Positions 18,128-26,910 of a DNA stretch of 64,000 nucleotides are shown here, piece by piece. The notes below the pieces were generated by a model that saw only the letters and a list, made by a program, of their open reading frames with translations, made no database searches and had not been told where the DNA came from. Source of the stretch: UBA4312 sp002394635 (GTDB taxonomy: Bacteria; Bacillota_I; Bacilli_A; Erysipelotrichales; Erysipelotrichaceae). A program made the position numbers and the translations under genes. The stretch covers positions 70,182 through 134,181 of the forward strand of contig CAMNHO010000004.1 of assembly GCA_946539765.1 (NCBI GenBank). The letters run 5' to 3'. Position 1 is the stretch's first letter. Every line of letters begins with the position of its first letter.

Positions 18128-18913
18128 ATGCAGGTATTTAAAAATATATATGAGTATCGAGAGCTTTTAAAAACAAATATAAAAAAGGATATCCGGGGAA
18201 AGTATAAAGGGAGCTTTCTAGGTGTTTTATGGTCTTTTTTAAATCCGTTGCTGCAGGTCGTAGTCTATTGGATCGTCTTCCCGTATTTGATGGGAAGAGC
18301 GGGAACTGCTGATAACTATCTATGTTATCTGGTAACGGGAATCATTCCCTGGACGTTTCTGACAACCGTTGCAACGCTGGGGACACCTTGTATCAAGAAC
18401 AACGAGGGAATCATTAAAAAGGTATACTTTCCAAGAGAGGTGCTGCCGATTTCCCAGGTGCTTAGTTCACTGATCAACTTTTTCATTTCCTGTATCATTA
18501 TATTGATATTCTGTGTAGGAACTGGAGCCGGCATTTCTTATCATCTGGTGTTTCTGCCGATCATTGCCTTAGTGCAGGCCATATTGAATCTGGGAATCGT
18601 ATTTATTCTCAGTTCTGTGTGTGTTTATGTACAAGATGTTGAATTTATTGTTACTTTTCTTTTGAATATGGGTTTTTACGGAACTCCTATTCTTTATCAG
18701 CTCAAGATGTTTGAAAAAGCGGGTATGCTTGTACGACTGATTCAGCTGAATCCGATGACAACGATCATCGGTGCATACAGGGATATTTTCTTATATCATC
18801 AATGGCCGGATATGATTGCTTTAGGCATTGTGTTTCTGTTTTCCTTCCTATTGATGATAGTGGGATATATGTTGTTTAAAAAATTGGAAAAAGGCTTTGC
18901 CGAGGAATTATAA
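18128..18913 (+). CDS. ABC-2 permease of a surface polymer exporter (TagG/Wzm-like)
   Basis: Membrane subunit paired with the preceding ATPase. The 261-residue length and about six membrane segments fit ABC-2 polysaccharide exporters. The N-terminal amphipathic start followed by DIRGKYKGSFLGVLWSFLNPLLQ is a hallmark of this family. The exported substrate is most likely the lipid-linked polymer assembled by the flanking glycosyltransferases and later attached by the LCP proteins. It lies eight bases after the ATPase gene and four bases before the next start, forming a tight operon. Confidence 0.9.
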   Translation: MQVFKNIYEYRELLKTNIKKDIRGKYKGSFLGVLWSFLNPLLQVVVYWIVFPYLMGRAGTADNYLCYLVTGIIPWTFLTTVATLGTPCIKNNEGIIKKVYFPREVLPISQVLSSLINFFISCIIILIFCVGTGAGISYHLVFLPIIALVQAILNLGIVFILSSVCVYVQDVEFIVTFLLNMGFYGTPILYQLKMFEKAGMLVRLIQLNPMTTIIGAYRDIFLYHQWPDMIALGIVFLFSFLLMIVGYMLFKKLEKGFAEEL

Positions 18914-18917
18914 AGAT

Positions 18918-21335
18918 ATGAAAGAGATTAAATATCAAATAGAAAAACAGGAGTTTTGGAATCTAATTTCTAAGCAATACTTTGACATCGAAGGATGGTG
19001 TTATTCAAAGAAAGATCTTGATATTCATTATGAGGTATATATGAATGGTCAATCAGTTCCGTTTGATATGGAACGTATTTTCCGCAATGATATTGCCAAC
19101 AATGTCTTGAATGTTGAGGAAAAGAAAATCGGATTCCACATTATTGCACGTGTACCGGATCAAACGGTTTCCAGCTTTGTACTGAAAGCCAATGATATGG
19201 TCCTGCTCAGACTGAACGCATCAGCGATTCGCAAACTGGCAGCACCGAATCCCATCGATTATCGGATTTCTGAGGTAGTCTATCAAGAGGACAAGGGAAA
19301 ATTTCTTGTGAAAGGATGGGCTTATAGTGCTCTTGGTGGGGATGTCGATATCACCATAGAAGATGCACGATCGCAGCCTGTTGAACGGGAAGTTCGCATT
19401 GTAAACCGTGTGGATTTGATCCGAAAGGGTTTTGTAGAGTCTTCACAGTCACAGTGTGGATTTGAAATTCTGTTTTCGGCGGATCGTCAGCAGAGCTATC
19501 GTTTGGTTCTTTCAAATCATGAATATAGACGAACGATTGATATATACGAAGACACGTCCAGCAAAAAACATCTTGTCCGTTCGTATCTGTCAAGTTTAAA
19601 TACCAACAATTTGCGTAAGGCGGGACGTTATTTTAAAAAATATGGGTTGAAACAGTTTTTTGTTCGGATCAAAGAAGGACCGAATGGTACTCAGTACACC
19701 TACCAGAACTGGTTTGATGAGCATAAAGCCACTAAACAGGATCTGCAAAACCAAAGACAAACATCCTTTGACTATGAACCGATGATCAGCCTGATCGTTG
19801 CAGCTTATAACACGAAGGAAGAATATCTGAAGGAAATGATCGACTCGGTTCTTGAACAGACATATACGAACTGGCAGTTGTGTATTGCCGATGGCAGTGA
19901 TAACGATTGTGTCCAGACATACATTCATACACATTACGGAAAAGAAAAACGAATTCGCTATGTGCGGCTGGATACAAACCTGGGCATTTCTGGTAATATG
20001 AATGAAGCAATTAAATTATCCAGCGGGGACTATATCGGACTATTTGATCATGATGATCTGCTGACCCCGGACGCATTGTATGAGATGGTATGGCCGCTTC
20101 AGCGTAAACGTTATGATGTTCTGTATTCGGATGAAGACAAACTCAATGATTATTCCAAAGAATTTGTCGATCCACATTTTAAACCGGATCTGAATATCGA
20201 TCTGCTTCGTTCGCAAAATTACATCTGTCACTTCTTGATGGTTTCTCGGTCTTTGGTGGATCAAATCGGGGTATTACGTCCTGCATTCGACGGCAGTCAG
20301 GATTATGATTTTGTCCTGCGCTGTACAGAAAAGGCCAATGATGTTTATCATGTGCGCAAGATCCTCTATCACTGGCGGATGCATCCACAATCTACAGCTC
20401 AGGATCCGGAGAGCAAAATGTATTGTTATGTGGCGGGAATGAATGCCTTAAAAGAGCATTACCATCGTCTACAGATCAAAGCGGATGTTCAAATGATGCC
20501 AAAACCGATGTATGGAATGTATAAAACGACATATTCCATTCATGAGGATCCTTTGGTTTCAGTTTTGATTTTGAATGATGACAGTCAGCAGGTACGAAAA
20601 TGTATACAGAATATCAAGGAAAAGAGTACCTATAAAAATCTGGAATTTGTGATAATTAACGACAGAAAGAATGTTTTCCTATCTAAAACAAAGGATATAG
20701 TCACGATCTTAATCGATTCCGATGTATCGGTTCCGGAAAAATACAATCAGGCTGCCAGACAGGCAAAGGGCCAGTATCTTCTGTTTTTACGAAGCGATAT
20801 GCGCATGGAAAGCGAAGAATCCATTGCTCAGCTACTGGGATTGTCTCAGAGTCCACAGGTTGGCATTGCGGGCTCCCGGATCCTATATACAGACAACACG
20901 ATCCAGCATGCCGGGATCCTCTTTGAGAAAGACGGTACGGTCCGGCTGCCCTTTGTCGGGCAGGATCGTCAGTCAGACGGGTATATGTGTCATCCGAAGA
21001 TCAACTGCCGCTATTTAGCGGTATCCTTCAATGGTATGATGGTTTCCAAAAAACGATTCCTTTCTTTGAATGGATTTGACACATCTTATCATCAAGCTTT
21101 TTATGATTTAGATCTTTGTTTAAAGATGAGCTCATTAAAACGAAGAGTTGTCTATAATGCGTTCTCACAATGGCAGGCAGGTCGCAATGATCTGTATTCC
21201 GGCTATTGTACTAACAAGGAAACGTATGAGAAAGATCTGGAGATCTTTCTAAAACGTTTCAAGAATACCTTTGTTAATGGGGACCCTTGTTACAATCCGA
21301 ATTTTGACGCGGACAAGGATCCGTTTACGATGTAA
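18918..21335 (+). CDS. Two-domain family 2 glycosyltransferase with N-terminal beta modules
   Basis: An 805-residue cytoplasmic glycosyltransferase. Two N-terminal beta-rich modules of about 90-100 residues (FDIEGWCYS...KIGFHI and FLVKGWAYS...QCGFEI) precede a complete GT-A domain (PMISLIVAAYN, LFDHDDLLTPDAL, YSDEDKL) and a second GT2-like domain (PLVSVLILNDD, LLFLRSDMRM). The two catalytic units suggest that it adds alternating or branching sugars. ATG 18918 with GAGGA eleven bases upstream is preferred to TTG 18897, which overlaps the permease. It is the last gene of the export operon. Confidence 0.82.
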   Translation: MKEIKYQIEKQEFWNLISKQYFDIEGWCYSKKDLDIHYEVYMNGQSVPFDMERIFRNDIANNVLNVEEKKIGFHIIARVPDQTVSSFVLKANDMVLLRLNASAIRKLAAPNPIDYRISEVVYQEDKGKFLVKGWAYSALGGDVDITIEDARSQPVEREVRIVNRVDLIRKGFVESSQSQCGFEILFSADRQQSYRLVLSNHEYRRTIDIYEDTSSKKHLVRSYLSSLNTNNLRKAGRYFKKYGLKQFFVRIKEGPNGTQYTYQNWFDEHKATKQDLQNQRQTSFDYEPMISLIVAAYNTKEEYLKEMIDSVLEQTYTNWQLCIADGSDNDCVQTYIHTHYGKEKRIRYVRLDTNLGISGNMNEAIKLSSGDYIGLFDHDDLLTPDALYEMVWPLQRKRYDVLYSDEDKLNDYSKEFVDPHFKPDLNIDLLRSQNYICHFLMVSRSLVDQIGVLRPAFDGSQDYDFVLRCTEKANDVYHVRKILYHWRMHPQSTAQDPESKMYCYVAGMNALKEHYHRLQIKADVQMMPKPMYGMYKTTYSIHEDPLVSVLILNDDSQQVRKCIQNIKEKSTYKNLEFVIINDRKNVFLSKTKDIVTILIDSDVSVPEKYNQAARQAKGQYLLFLRSDMRMESEESIAQLLGLSQSPQVGIAGSRILYTDNTIQHAGILFEKDGTVRLPFVGQDRQSDGYMCHPKINCRYLAVSFNGMMVSKKRFLSLNGFDTSYHQAFYDLDLCLKMSSLKRRVVYNAFSQWQAGRNDLYSGYCTNKETYEKDLEIFLKRFKNTFVNGDPCYNPNFDADKDPFTM

Positions 21336-21344
21336 TGAAACGAG

Positions 21345-21370
21345 AGAGGTCTGCCTGTAGGCAGGCCTCT
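21345..21370 (+). other. Strong hairpin without a U-tract between the GT2 gene and dnaE
   Basis: Eleven-base-pair stem AGAGGTCTGCC/GGCAGGCCTCT (one G-U) with a TGTA loop. No T-run follows, so it is not a standard terminator. It may protect mRNA ends or pause polymerase. Confidence 0.6.
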
Positions 21371-21410
21371 GAACTTACATGGATAAAGAAAGATCTTTTC
21401 GGGAGGTTTT

Positions 21411-24400
21411 ATGGTCCATTTACATACACGCAGCTGTTATTCTTTGTTGCATTCACCATTTCGCATTCAGGAAATCATCGATACAGCGGCATCGATGCAT
21501 TTTCGGCATGTCTGTTTGACAGATCTGCACAGTATGTACGGAACGATGGAATTCTGGAAATATGCACAGAAAAAATCCATTCATCCCATCATCGGGCTGG
21601 AAGTGCACACTGTATTGAATGAGGCTCCATTCTCTTTTGTGCTGCTGGCAAAGAATGATCTGGGGCTGCAGCAACTTTATCATGTATCCACATGTCTGAT
21701 GAAAGGGGATAAAACGGACGCGGAACAGCTGGCTTCCATGACAAGCCAATGCATCGCATTGACGGCTGGAGATAATGATACGCTGGAACAATATGTTGAG
21801 CATGAAGACACGGAAAGCATAGAAAACTATTTGAATAAAATGGCTTCTTTATGGGATGACTTTTATGTATCCATTGCTATGAACGATTCAAGTTATCGTC
21901 GCCAGGTCAATCAGTTTTTGAAGGCGTGTACGAAACATATCGGGTTGGATACTGTCGCTTTATCCCGCATCTATTATCGCACTGACCGTGATGTTGAGTC
22001 TTTGCGCATGCTGCAAGCCATTGAACAGCAGAAAACAATATATGATCAGACACTGAATGTCAGCAACCATCGCTATTTTCGTTCTCAGGCGGAAATGGAA
22101 GCCTTGTATGATCCGGAAGATCTGCTGAATACGGAACGAATTGCTTCGCAATGCAATGTCCAGATGAGCATGACCAAAAGTCGTCTGCCTGTTTTTATTA
22201 ATAAACTGGGAATCGACAACGATAAATATCTGATCAAGCTTTGTCATGCAGGTCTATTAAAGCGAATGAACAGGAAAGTACCTGATGTGTATAAAAACAG
22301 GCTGGATTACGAACTTTCTGTCATTATCAAGATGGGTTTTACAGATTATTTTCTGATTGTATGGGATTTTATTCGTTTTGCACGCTCGCAGAATATTAAT
22401 GTAGGACCTGGAAGAGGTTCTGCTGCGGGAAGTCTGGCCGCTTATTGTCTGGGGATCACACATATCGATCCGATCCGCAATCATCTTTTATTTGAACGTT
22501 TTTTAAATCCAGAACGAATATCCATGCCCGATATCGATACGGACTTTCCGGATGATAAGCGGGATGATGTGATTGATTATGTTTACGATAAATATGGAGC
22601 CGGTCATGTGGCTCATATCATTGCCTTCAATACTTTAAAAGCGAAACAAGTATTACGGGATGTTGCCCGCATCACAAACTATCCGCCCCGGAAGGTGGAT
22701 GCGATTGCCAAATCGATTGGAAATGATCCGAAGATGACATTGGAAAAAGCCTATCATTCCAATGCCTATTTTGCCCGCCTGATCCAGGCGGATGCAGAAA
22801 GCAGGGAACTGTATGAAAGAAGTCTTAAGCTGGAAGGACTACCTCGGCATTTAACTTTGCATGCGGCAGGAATTGTCTTAAGCGACCAGGAAATAGAGAA
22901 GGTATGTCCTTTGGTGCAGGTCGAAGAAAACATGGAAGCGACACAGTTTCCTATGGAAGATCTGGAGGATCTTGGTTTGATAAAAATGGATTTTCTAAGC
23001 CTGAAGAACTTGACGACCATTCATGAAATCAAGACTTCGATAGAAAAGAATACCAATGTTACCATCCCGTTATTACAAATCCCTTTGAACGACCGGCGAA
23101 CATATCAACTGTTATCGAGGGCGGATACTCTGGGAGTCTTCCAGCTTGAGTCGCAGGGAATCATGCAACTGTTGAAAAAAATGCAGCCACAGTGTTTTGA
23201 GGATATATGTGCGGTTCTGGCTCTATATCGACCAGGCCCAATGAAGAATATTGACACCTATCTTGACAAAAGAGCACACCCGGAAACCATTGAGTATCCG
23301 GATCGTCGTTTGGAACCCATCCTAAAGGAGACATACGGGATCATTTTATATCAGGAACAGATCATGCAGATTGCCCAGGTTATCGGTGGGTTTACTCTAT
23401 CCCAGGCGGATACATTACGAAAAGCCATGAGCAAAAAGAATGCCCAGACGATGGCCAGTTATCGGCAGACATTTGTACAGGGAGCTTTGAAAAACGGATG
23501 TAGAACAAAAGTGGCTGAAGACATCTTTGATCTGATGGAACGTTTTGCAGAATATGGTTTCAACAAATCTCATAGTTATGTTTATGGACTGGTTGCTTAT
23601 CAGATGGCATATTTGAAAGCAAATTATCCTGTTTACTTCTATCAGGGATTATTGAACAGTGTTATTGGTTCTGAAATTAAGACCAGTCAGTATATTTATG
23701 AATGCCAGCATCGGCAGATCAATGTGCTGCCTCCTTCCGTCAATGATAGTCAGGCACTTTTTGCGGTACAGCCGCAAGGACTGCGTATGCCTTTAAGAAC
23801 CATCAAGGGAATCGGCCGGATGGTACATGAGCAGATAGAGAAATCGCGTCAACAGAAGCGGTTTACCGATTTTATCGATTTTGTGGTAAGAATTACCGCT
23901 GAACGAGTCAATGAGTCAAATATTCGGGCATTGATCGATGCCGGAGCTTTGGATGAATTAGGGCTGAATCGGATGACAATGAATGAAAACCTGGGTCGGG
24001 TCCTTCAATACGCCGCCATCGTACAGACGGTAACAGATCAAGGTGTATTGTTTAATTATGATCTTGTTTCCTTACCGAAGATCATACCGATGAAAGAAGA
24101 CCGATTAAAGAAAGCCCAGAAGGAAAAAATGGTATATGGCTTCTATCTCAGTGAACATCCAGTCCACTCCATTCGTAAAAACTATCCGAAATGCACACCG
24201 GTCAACCGGATCCAGAATGGTTATGTTCAGGTGATAGGAAAAGTGAATGGATATCGGACACATCGGACTAAAAATGGTCAATTGATGTGCTTTATGACCA
24301 TAGAAGATGAGACAGGCCAGCTGGATATTGTCATTATGCCTAAGCTCTATGAAATGCAGAAAGAACATATCCGTAAAGATAGGATCGTCATTGTGCAGGG

Positions 24401-24473
24401 GAAAAAGGATCGTGAACATTCGGTGCTGGCTAACCGAATGAACTGGCATCAAGAAAAAGAGACGATGCAGTAA
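21411..24473 (+). CDS. dnaE: DNA polymerase III alpha subunit, DnaE type
   Basis: Replicative polymerase subunit that extends primers, usually on the lagging strand in Gram-positive bacteria that also carry PolC. The N-terminal PHP domain begins at once (HLHTRSCYSLL, FRHVCLTDLHSMYG). The polymerase core has GPGRGSAAGSL and the catalytic aspartates in PDIDTDFPDD (about residue 373). FAEYGFNKSHSYVYG and a C-terminal OB fold (VIGKVNGYRT...LDIVIMPKLY) follow. At 1,020 residues it is a short DnaE, as in other Firmicutes. ATG 21411 has GGGAGG six bases upstream. PolC is not in this window. Confidence 0.94.
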   Translation: MVHLHTRSCYSLLHSPFRIQEIIDTAASMHFRHVCLTDLHSMYGTMEFWKYAQKKSIHPIIGLEVHTVLNEAPFSFVLLAKNDLGLQQLYHVSTCLMKGDKTDAEQLASMTSQCIALTAGDNDTLEQYVEHEDTESIENYLNKMASLWDDFYVSIAMNDSSYRRQVNQFLKACTKHIGLDTVALSRIYYRTDRDVESLRMLQAIEQQKTIYDQTLNVSNHRYFRSQAEMEALYDPEDLLNTERIASQCNVQMSMTKSRLPVFINKLGIDNDKYLIKLCHAGLLKRMNRKVPDVYKNRLDYELSVIIKMGFTDYFLIVWDFIRFARSQNINVGPGRGSAAGSLAAYCLGITHIDPIRNHLLFERFLNPERISMPDIDTDFPDDKRDDVIDYVYDKYGAGHVAHIIAFNTLKAKQVLRDVARITNYPPRKVDAIAKSIGNDPKMTLEKAYHSNAYFARLIQADAESRELYERSLKLEGLPRHLTLHAAGIVLSDQEIEKVCPLVQVEENMEATQFPMEDLEDLGLIKMDFLSLKNLTTIHEIKTSIEKNTNVTIPLLQIPLNDRRTYQLLSRADTLGVFQLESQGIMQLLKKMQPQCFEDICAVLALYRPGPMKNIDTYLDKRAHPETIEYPDRRLEPILKETYGIILYQEQIMQIAQVIGGFTLSQADTLRKAMSKKNAQTMASYRQTFVQGALKNGCRTKVAEDIFDLMERFAEYGFNKSHSYVYGLVAYQMAYLKANYPVYFYQGLLNSVIGSEIKTSQYIYECQHRQINVLPPSVNDSQALFAVQPQGLRMPLRTIKGIGRMVHEQIEKSRQQKRFTDFIDFVVRITAERVNESNIRALIDAGALDELGLNRMTMNENLGRVLQYAAIVQTVTDQGVLFNYDLVSLPKIIPMKEDRLKKAQKEKMVYGFYLSEHPVHSIRKNYPKCTPVNRIQNGYVQVIGKVNGYRTHRTKNGQLMCFMTIEDETGQLDIVIMPKLYEMQKEHIRKDRIVIVQGKKDREHSVLANRMNWHQEKETMQ

Positions 24474-24492
24474 ATATATTTATAGTTACCTC

Positions 24493-24521
24493 TTGACGAG
24501 GTCTATGGATTTCGCTAAAAT
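24493..24521 (+). promoter_or_regulatory. Promoter of the rplU-prp-rpmA operon
   Basis: TTGACG, 17-bp spacer, TAAAAT. Transcription should begin near 24528, giving a leader of about 90 bases. A small ACCTC/GAGGT inverted repeat overlaps the -35. Confidence 0.7.
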
Positions 24522-24527
24522 ACTATT

Positions 24528-24619
24528 GTTGCAGATTCTAATCTTGCAACCGCACAGAAAAGGTTAAAGTTGTTTATCACACCTTCATGGCGAGTCATCT
24601 GGAAAAGGAGGTGCACAAA
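24528..24619 (+). ncRNA. Probable L21 leader (cis-regulatory RNA)
   Basis: The leader before rplU has the sequence style of the Firmicutes L21 leader: GCAACCGCACAGAAAAGG, then CACACCTTC and GAGTCATCTGG. CACCTTC (near 24580) can pair with GGAGGTG of the rplU ribosome site (seven pairs including one G-U), which would hide the site. Autoregulation by L21 is expected from the family. The match is from memory, not a covariance search. Confidence 0.6.
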
Positions 24620-24922
24620 ATGTACGCAATTATTGAAACAGGCGGAAAACAGATCCGCGTGGAAAAAGATGCTGAGATCTTCGTTGAAAAATTAGATGTA
24701 AACGAAGGAGACACAGTTACTTTTGACAAGGTTTTATATGCAGACGGCAAAATTGGAAAACCGTATGTAGAAGGTGCCAAGGTAACAGGAGTTGTTGAAA
24801 AGCAGGGAAAAGGTAAAAAAATCACGATTGTGAAATATCGTCCTAAGAAGAGTTCAACACGTCGTAAACAAGGTCATCGTCAACCATATACAAAAATCAA
24901 AATTGAAGCTATCGAGGCTTAA
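24620..24922 (+). CDS. rplU: Large ribosomal subunit protein bL21
   Basis: 100-residue bL21, a 23S rRNA-binding structural protein. It begins MYAIIETGGKQIRVE and ends with RRKQGHRQPYTKIKI, both highly conserved. ATG 24620 is selected because AAAGGAGGTG lies seven bases upstream; an in-frame upstream ATG (24587) would fall inside the regulatory leader. It is the first gene of rplU-prp-rpmA, with prp starting four bases after the stop. Confidence 0.97.
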   Translation: MYAIIETGGKQIRVEKDAEIFVEKLDVNEGDTVTFDKVLYADGKIGKPYVEGAKVTGVVEKQGKGKKITIVKYRPKKSSTRRKQGHRQPYTKIKIEAIEA

Positions 24923-24925
24923 TGT

Positions 24926-25243
24926 ATGGTTAACGTTAAGGTACAAAAAAGATCCGAAGAAATTTTGGATATAGTTATTTCAGGTCATGCCGATTCAACA
25001 GGAGCTGAAATGATGGATCTGGTATGTGCCGAAGTCAGTGCTGTTTCTGTAGGAGCACTGAACAGTATTGATCTCCAATGTCCGGATACCTGTATATTGG
25101 AGATGGACAAAGGATATGTACATATAAAGGTGTTACGATCCAATACTGTTTTACAAGCAATTTTAAAAACTATTTGTATTCAATTAGATACAATTGCCTT
25201 TACGAACAGTCAATATGTTCGATTAGAGAAAGTTGAGGTGTAA
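24926..25243 (+). CDS. prp: Ribosomal-processing cysteine protease Prp (YsxB)
   Basis: Cysteine protease that removes the N-terminal extension of bL27 in Firmicutes. The catalytic His21 in SGHA and Cys34 in LVCAEVSAVSVGALNSI are both visible, with the expected glycine-rich loop between them (here TGAEMMD). The length of 105 residues is standard. It sits between rplU and rpmA, and its substrate, bL27 with an extension, is the next gene, four bases downstream. Confidence 0.94.
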   Translation: MVNVKVQKRSEEILDIVISGHADSTGAEMMDLVCAEVSAVSVGALNSIDLQCPDTCILEMDKGYVHIKVLRSNTVLQAILKTICIQLDTIAFTNSQYVRLEKVEV

Positions 25244-25246
25244 CTC

Positions 25247-25531
25247 ATGAAGTTTATATTAGATAACCAGTTATTCGCTTCTAAAAAGGGTGTTGGTTCT
25301 ACTAAGAACGGTCGTGATTCCAAATCGAAACGTTTAGGAGCTAAACTCGCCGATGGACAAAGCTGTCATGCTGGTAGCATCATCTATCGTCAGCGCGGAA
25401 CAAAAATTCACCCGGGTACTAATGTAGGACGTGGTGGAGATGACACTTTATTCGCATTGGTCGATGGTGTCGTTAAATACGAGCGTTTAGGAAAAGACAA
25501 GAAGAAAGTTTCTGTTTATCCACAGGCATAG
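25247..25531 (+). CDS. rpmA: Large ribosomal subunit protein bL27 with a Prp-cleaved extension
   Basis: 94-residue bL27, which supports the peptidyl transferase centre with its N-terminal tail. The conserved mature start ASKKGVGSTKNGRDS is preceded by ten extra residues, MKFILDNQLF. This corresponds to the Firmicutes pro-sequence removed by Prp, so cleavage is expected between Phe10 and Ala11. The rest (GAKLADGQ, IIYRQRGTKIHPG, GGDDTLFAL) is standard. A terminator follows at once. Confidence 0.97.
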   Translation: MKFILDNQLFASKKGVGSTKNGRDSKSKRLGAKLADGQSCHAGSIIYRQRGTKIHPGTNVGRGGDDTLFALVDGVVKYERLGKDKKKVSVYPQA

Positions 25532-25538
25532 TTTGATC

Positions 25539-25564
25539 AGATCCCTGAACGGGGATCTTTTTTT
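25539..25564 (+). terminator. Intrinsic terminator after rpmA
   Basis: Stem AGATCCC/GGGATCT with a six-base loop and a T7 run. It ends the ribosomal protein operon just upstream of obgE. Confidence 0.92.
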
Positions 25565-25578
25565 AAAGGAGTGAGATC

Positions 25579-26862
25579 ATGTTCGTCGATCAGGTAAAAA
25601 TCAATGTAAAAGCAGGAAAGGGCGGAAACGGTATTGTGAGTTTTCGTCATGAAAAATATGTAGAATACGGAGGTCCCTTTGGCGGTGATGGTGGCAAAGG
25701 CGGCGATGTGATCTTTCAGGCAGAACCGGGAATGACCACATTGATGGATCTTCGTTATCATCGTAAAATCAAGGCAGAACCGGGAGAAAACGGAAAAACC
25801 AAGAAGATGCACGGTGCAAATGGTGCGGATAAGATTGTTAAGGTTCCTTTGGGAACATTGGTAAAACGTAGTGACACCGGGCAGATCCTGGCTGACTTGA
25901 CAGAACCCGGCATGAAGCAGATTGTTGCGCATGGCGGTCGTGGAGGTCGAGGAAACTTCCATTTTAAATCGAGTCGAAATACGGCCCCAAAATATGCAGA
26001 AGATGGCAGACCGGGGGAGGAGTTTGACTGTATTGTTGAACTGCGGGTATTAGCGGATGTCGGTCTGGTCGGTTTTCCAAGTGTCGGAAAATCCACTTTT
26101 CTGGATGCGGTCAGTCGTGCACATCCTGAAATTGCCGATTACCCGTTTACCACAACGGCTCCCAATGTAGGTGTTGTGGAAATTCAAGATGGACGTAGTT
26201 TTATCCTGGCTGATCTACCGGGACTGATTGAAGGTGCCAGCGAAGGAAAAGGGTTAGGACACGACTTCTTACGACATATTGAACGCTGCCGAGTAATCAT
26301 ACATGTTTTGGATATGGGGGCTGAACAAGGCCGTGATCCTGTAGAGGATTACCGGATCATCAATGAGGAATTACGATCCTATGAATATCGATTATTGGAG
26401 CGTCCGCAGATTGTTGTCGCAAACAAAATGGACATGGAAGATGCCCCGACCAACCTTGCTCGTTTTAAAGAAGCGCATCCGGAAGTCCCGGTTTATGAAA
26501 CAATGACCATTATTCACGAGGGTCTGCAGCCTGTATTGAAGAAAGCAGCCGATCTTCTGGCAACCACACCGACATTCCCTCTTATGGATGCATCCGGAAA
26601 TGAAACCGGTGTGACATATAAGTTTGAAGAAAAGAAGAAAGAAATCGAAATTGTGGAAGTTCAACCAGGTGTATGGGAGGTACAAGGGCCAAAGATCGAA
26701 AGGAACTTCGATATCCGAAAGCTGAACACAGAAGAGGATTACTATCTTTTTGCCAATAAAATGCGATATATGGGAATTGACCAGGCTTTGCGGAATGCCG
26801 GATGCCAGGATGGAGATACGGTGCGTCTGCAAGGATATGAGTTTGAATTTATTGAAAACTAA
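25579..26862 (+). CDS. obgE: GTPase Obg
   Basis: Essential ribosome-associated GTPase involved in 50S maturation and stress control. Three domains are visible in 427 residues: the glycine-rich Obg fold (about 1-158; GKGGNG, GGPFGGDGGKGGD), the G domain (GFPSVGKST P-loop, DLPGLIEGAS, NKMD) and the C-terminal OCT domain (about 345-427). ATG 25579 follows AAAGGAGTGAGATC. It lies between two terminators and may use read-through or a promoter inside the upstream spacer that I could not resolve. Confidence 0.96.
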   Translation: MFVDQVKINVKAGKGGNGIVSFRHEKYVEYGGPFGGDGGKGGDVIFQAEPGMTTLMDLRYHRKIKAEPGENGKTKKMHGANGADKIVKVPLGTLVKRSDTGQILADLTEPGMKQIVAHGGRGGRGNFHFKSSRNTAPKYAEDGRPGEEFDCIVELRVLADVGLVGFPSVGKSTFLDAVSRAHPEIADYPFTTTAPNVGVVEIQDGRSFILADLPGLIEGASEGKGLGHDFLRHIERCRVIIHVLDMGAEQGRDPVEDYRIINEELRSYEYRLLERPQIVVANKMDMEDAPTNLARFKEAHPEVPVYETMTIIHEGLQPVLKKAADLLATTPTFPLMDASGNETGVTYKFEEKKKEIEIVEVQPGVWEVQGPKIERNFDIRKLNTEEDYYLFANKMRYMGIDQALRNAGCQDGDTVRLQGYEFEFIEN

Positions 26863-26863
26863 G

Positions 26864-26887
26864 AAAGACCTTTATGGTCTTTTTTTA
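26864..26887 (+). terminator. Intrinsic terminator after obgE
   Basis: Stem AAAGACC/GGTCTTT with a TTTAT loop and a following T-run. Confidence 0.9.
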
Positions 26888-26897
26888 GTTTTTGAGA

Positions 26898-26903
26898 TAT
26901 AAT
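26898..26903 (+). promoter_or_regulatory. -10 element of recJ, close enough to make a leaderless mRNA
   Basis: Perfect TATAAT ending seven bases before the recJ ATG. The expected start site coincides with the A of ATG, and no Shine-Dalgarno sequence is present. The -35 region is poor. Confidence 0.5.
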
Positions 26904-26910
26904 TCATACT

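Noticed and set aside
24587..24619. Upstream in-frame ATG that would lengthen bL21 by 11 residues
   Set aside because: AAAGGAGGTG is placed for the ATG at 24620, and the extension lies in the predicted leader RNA.
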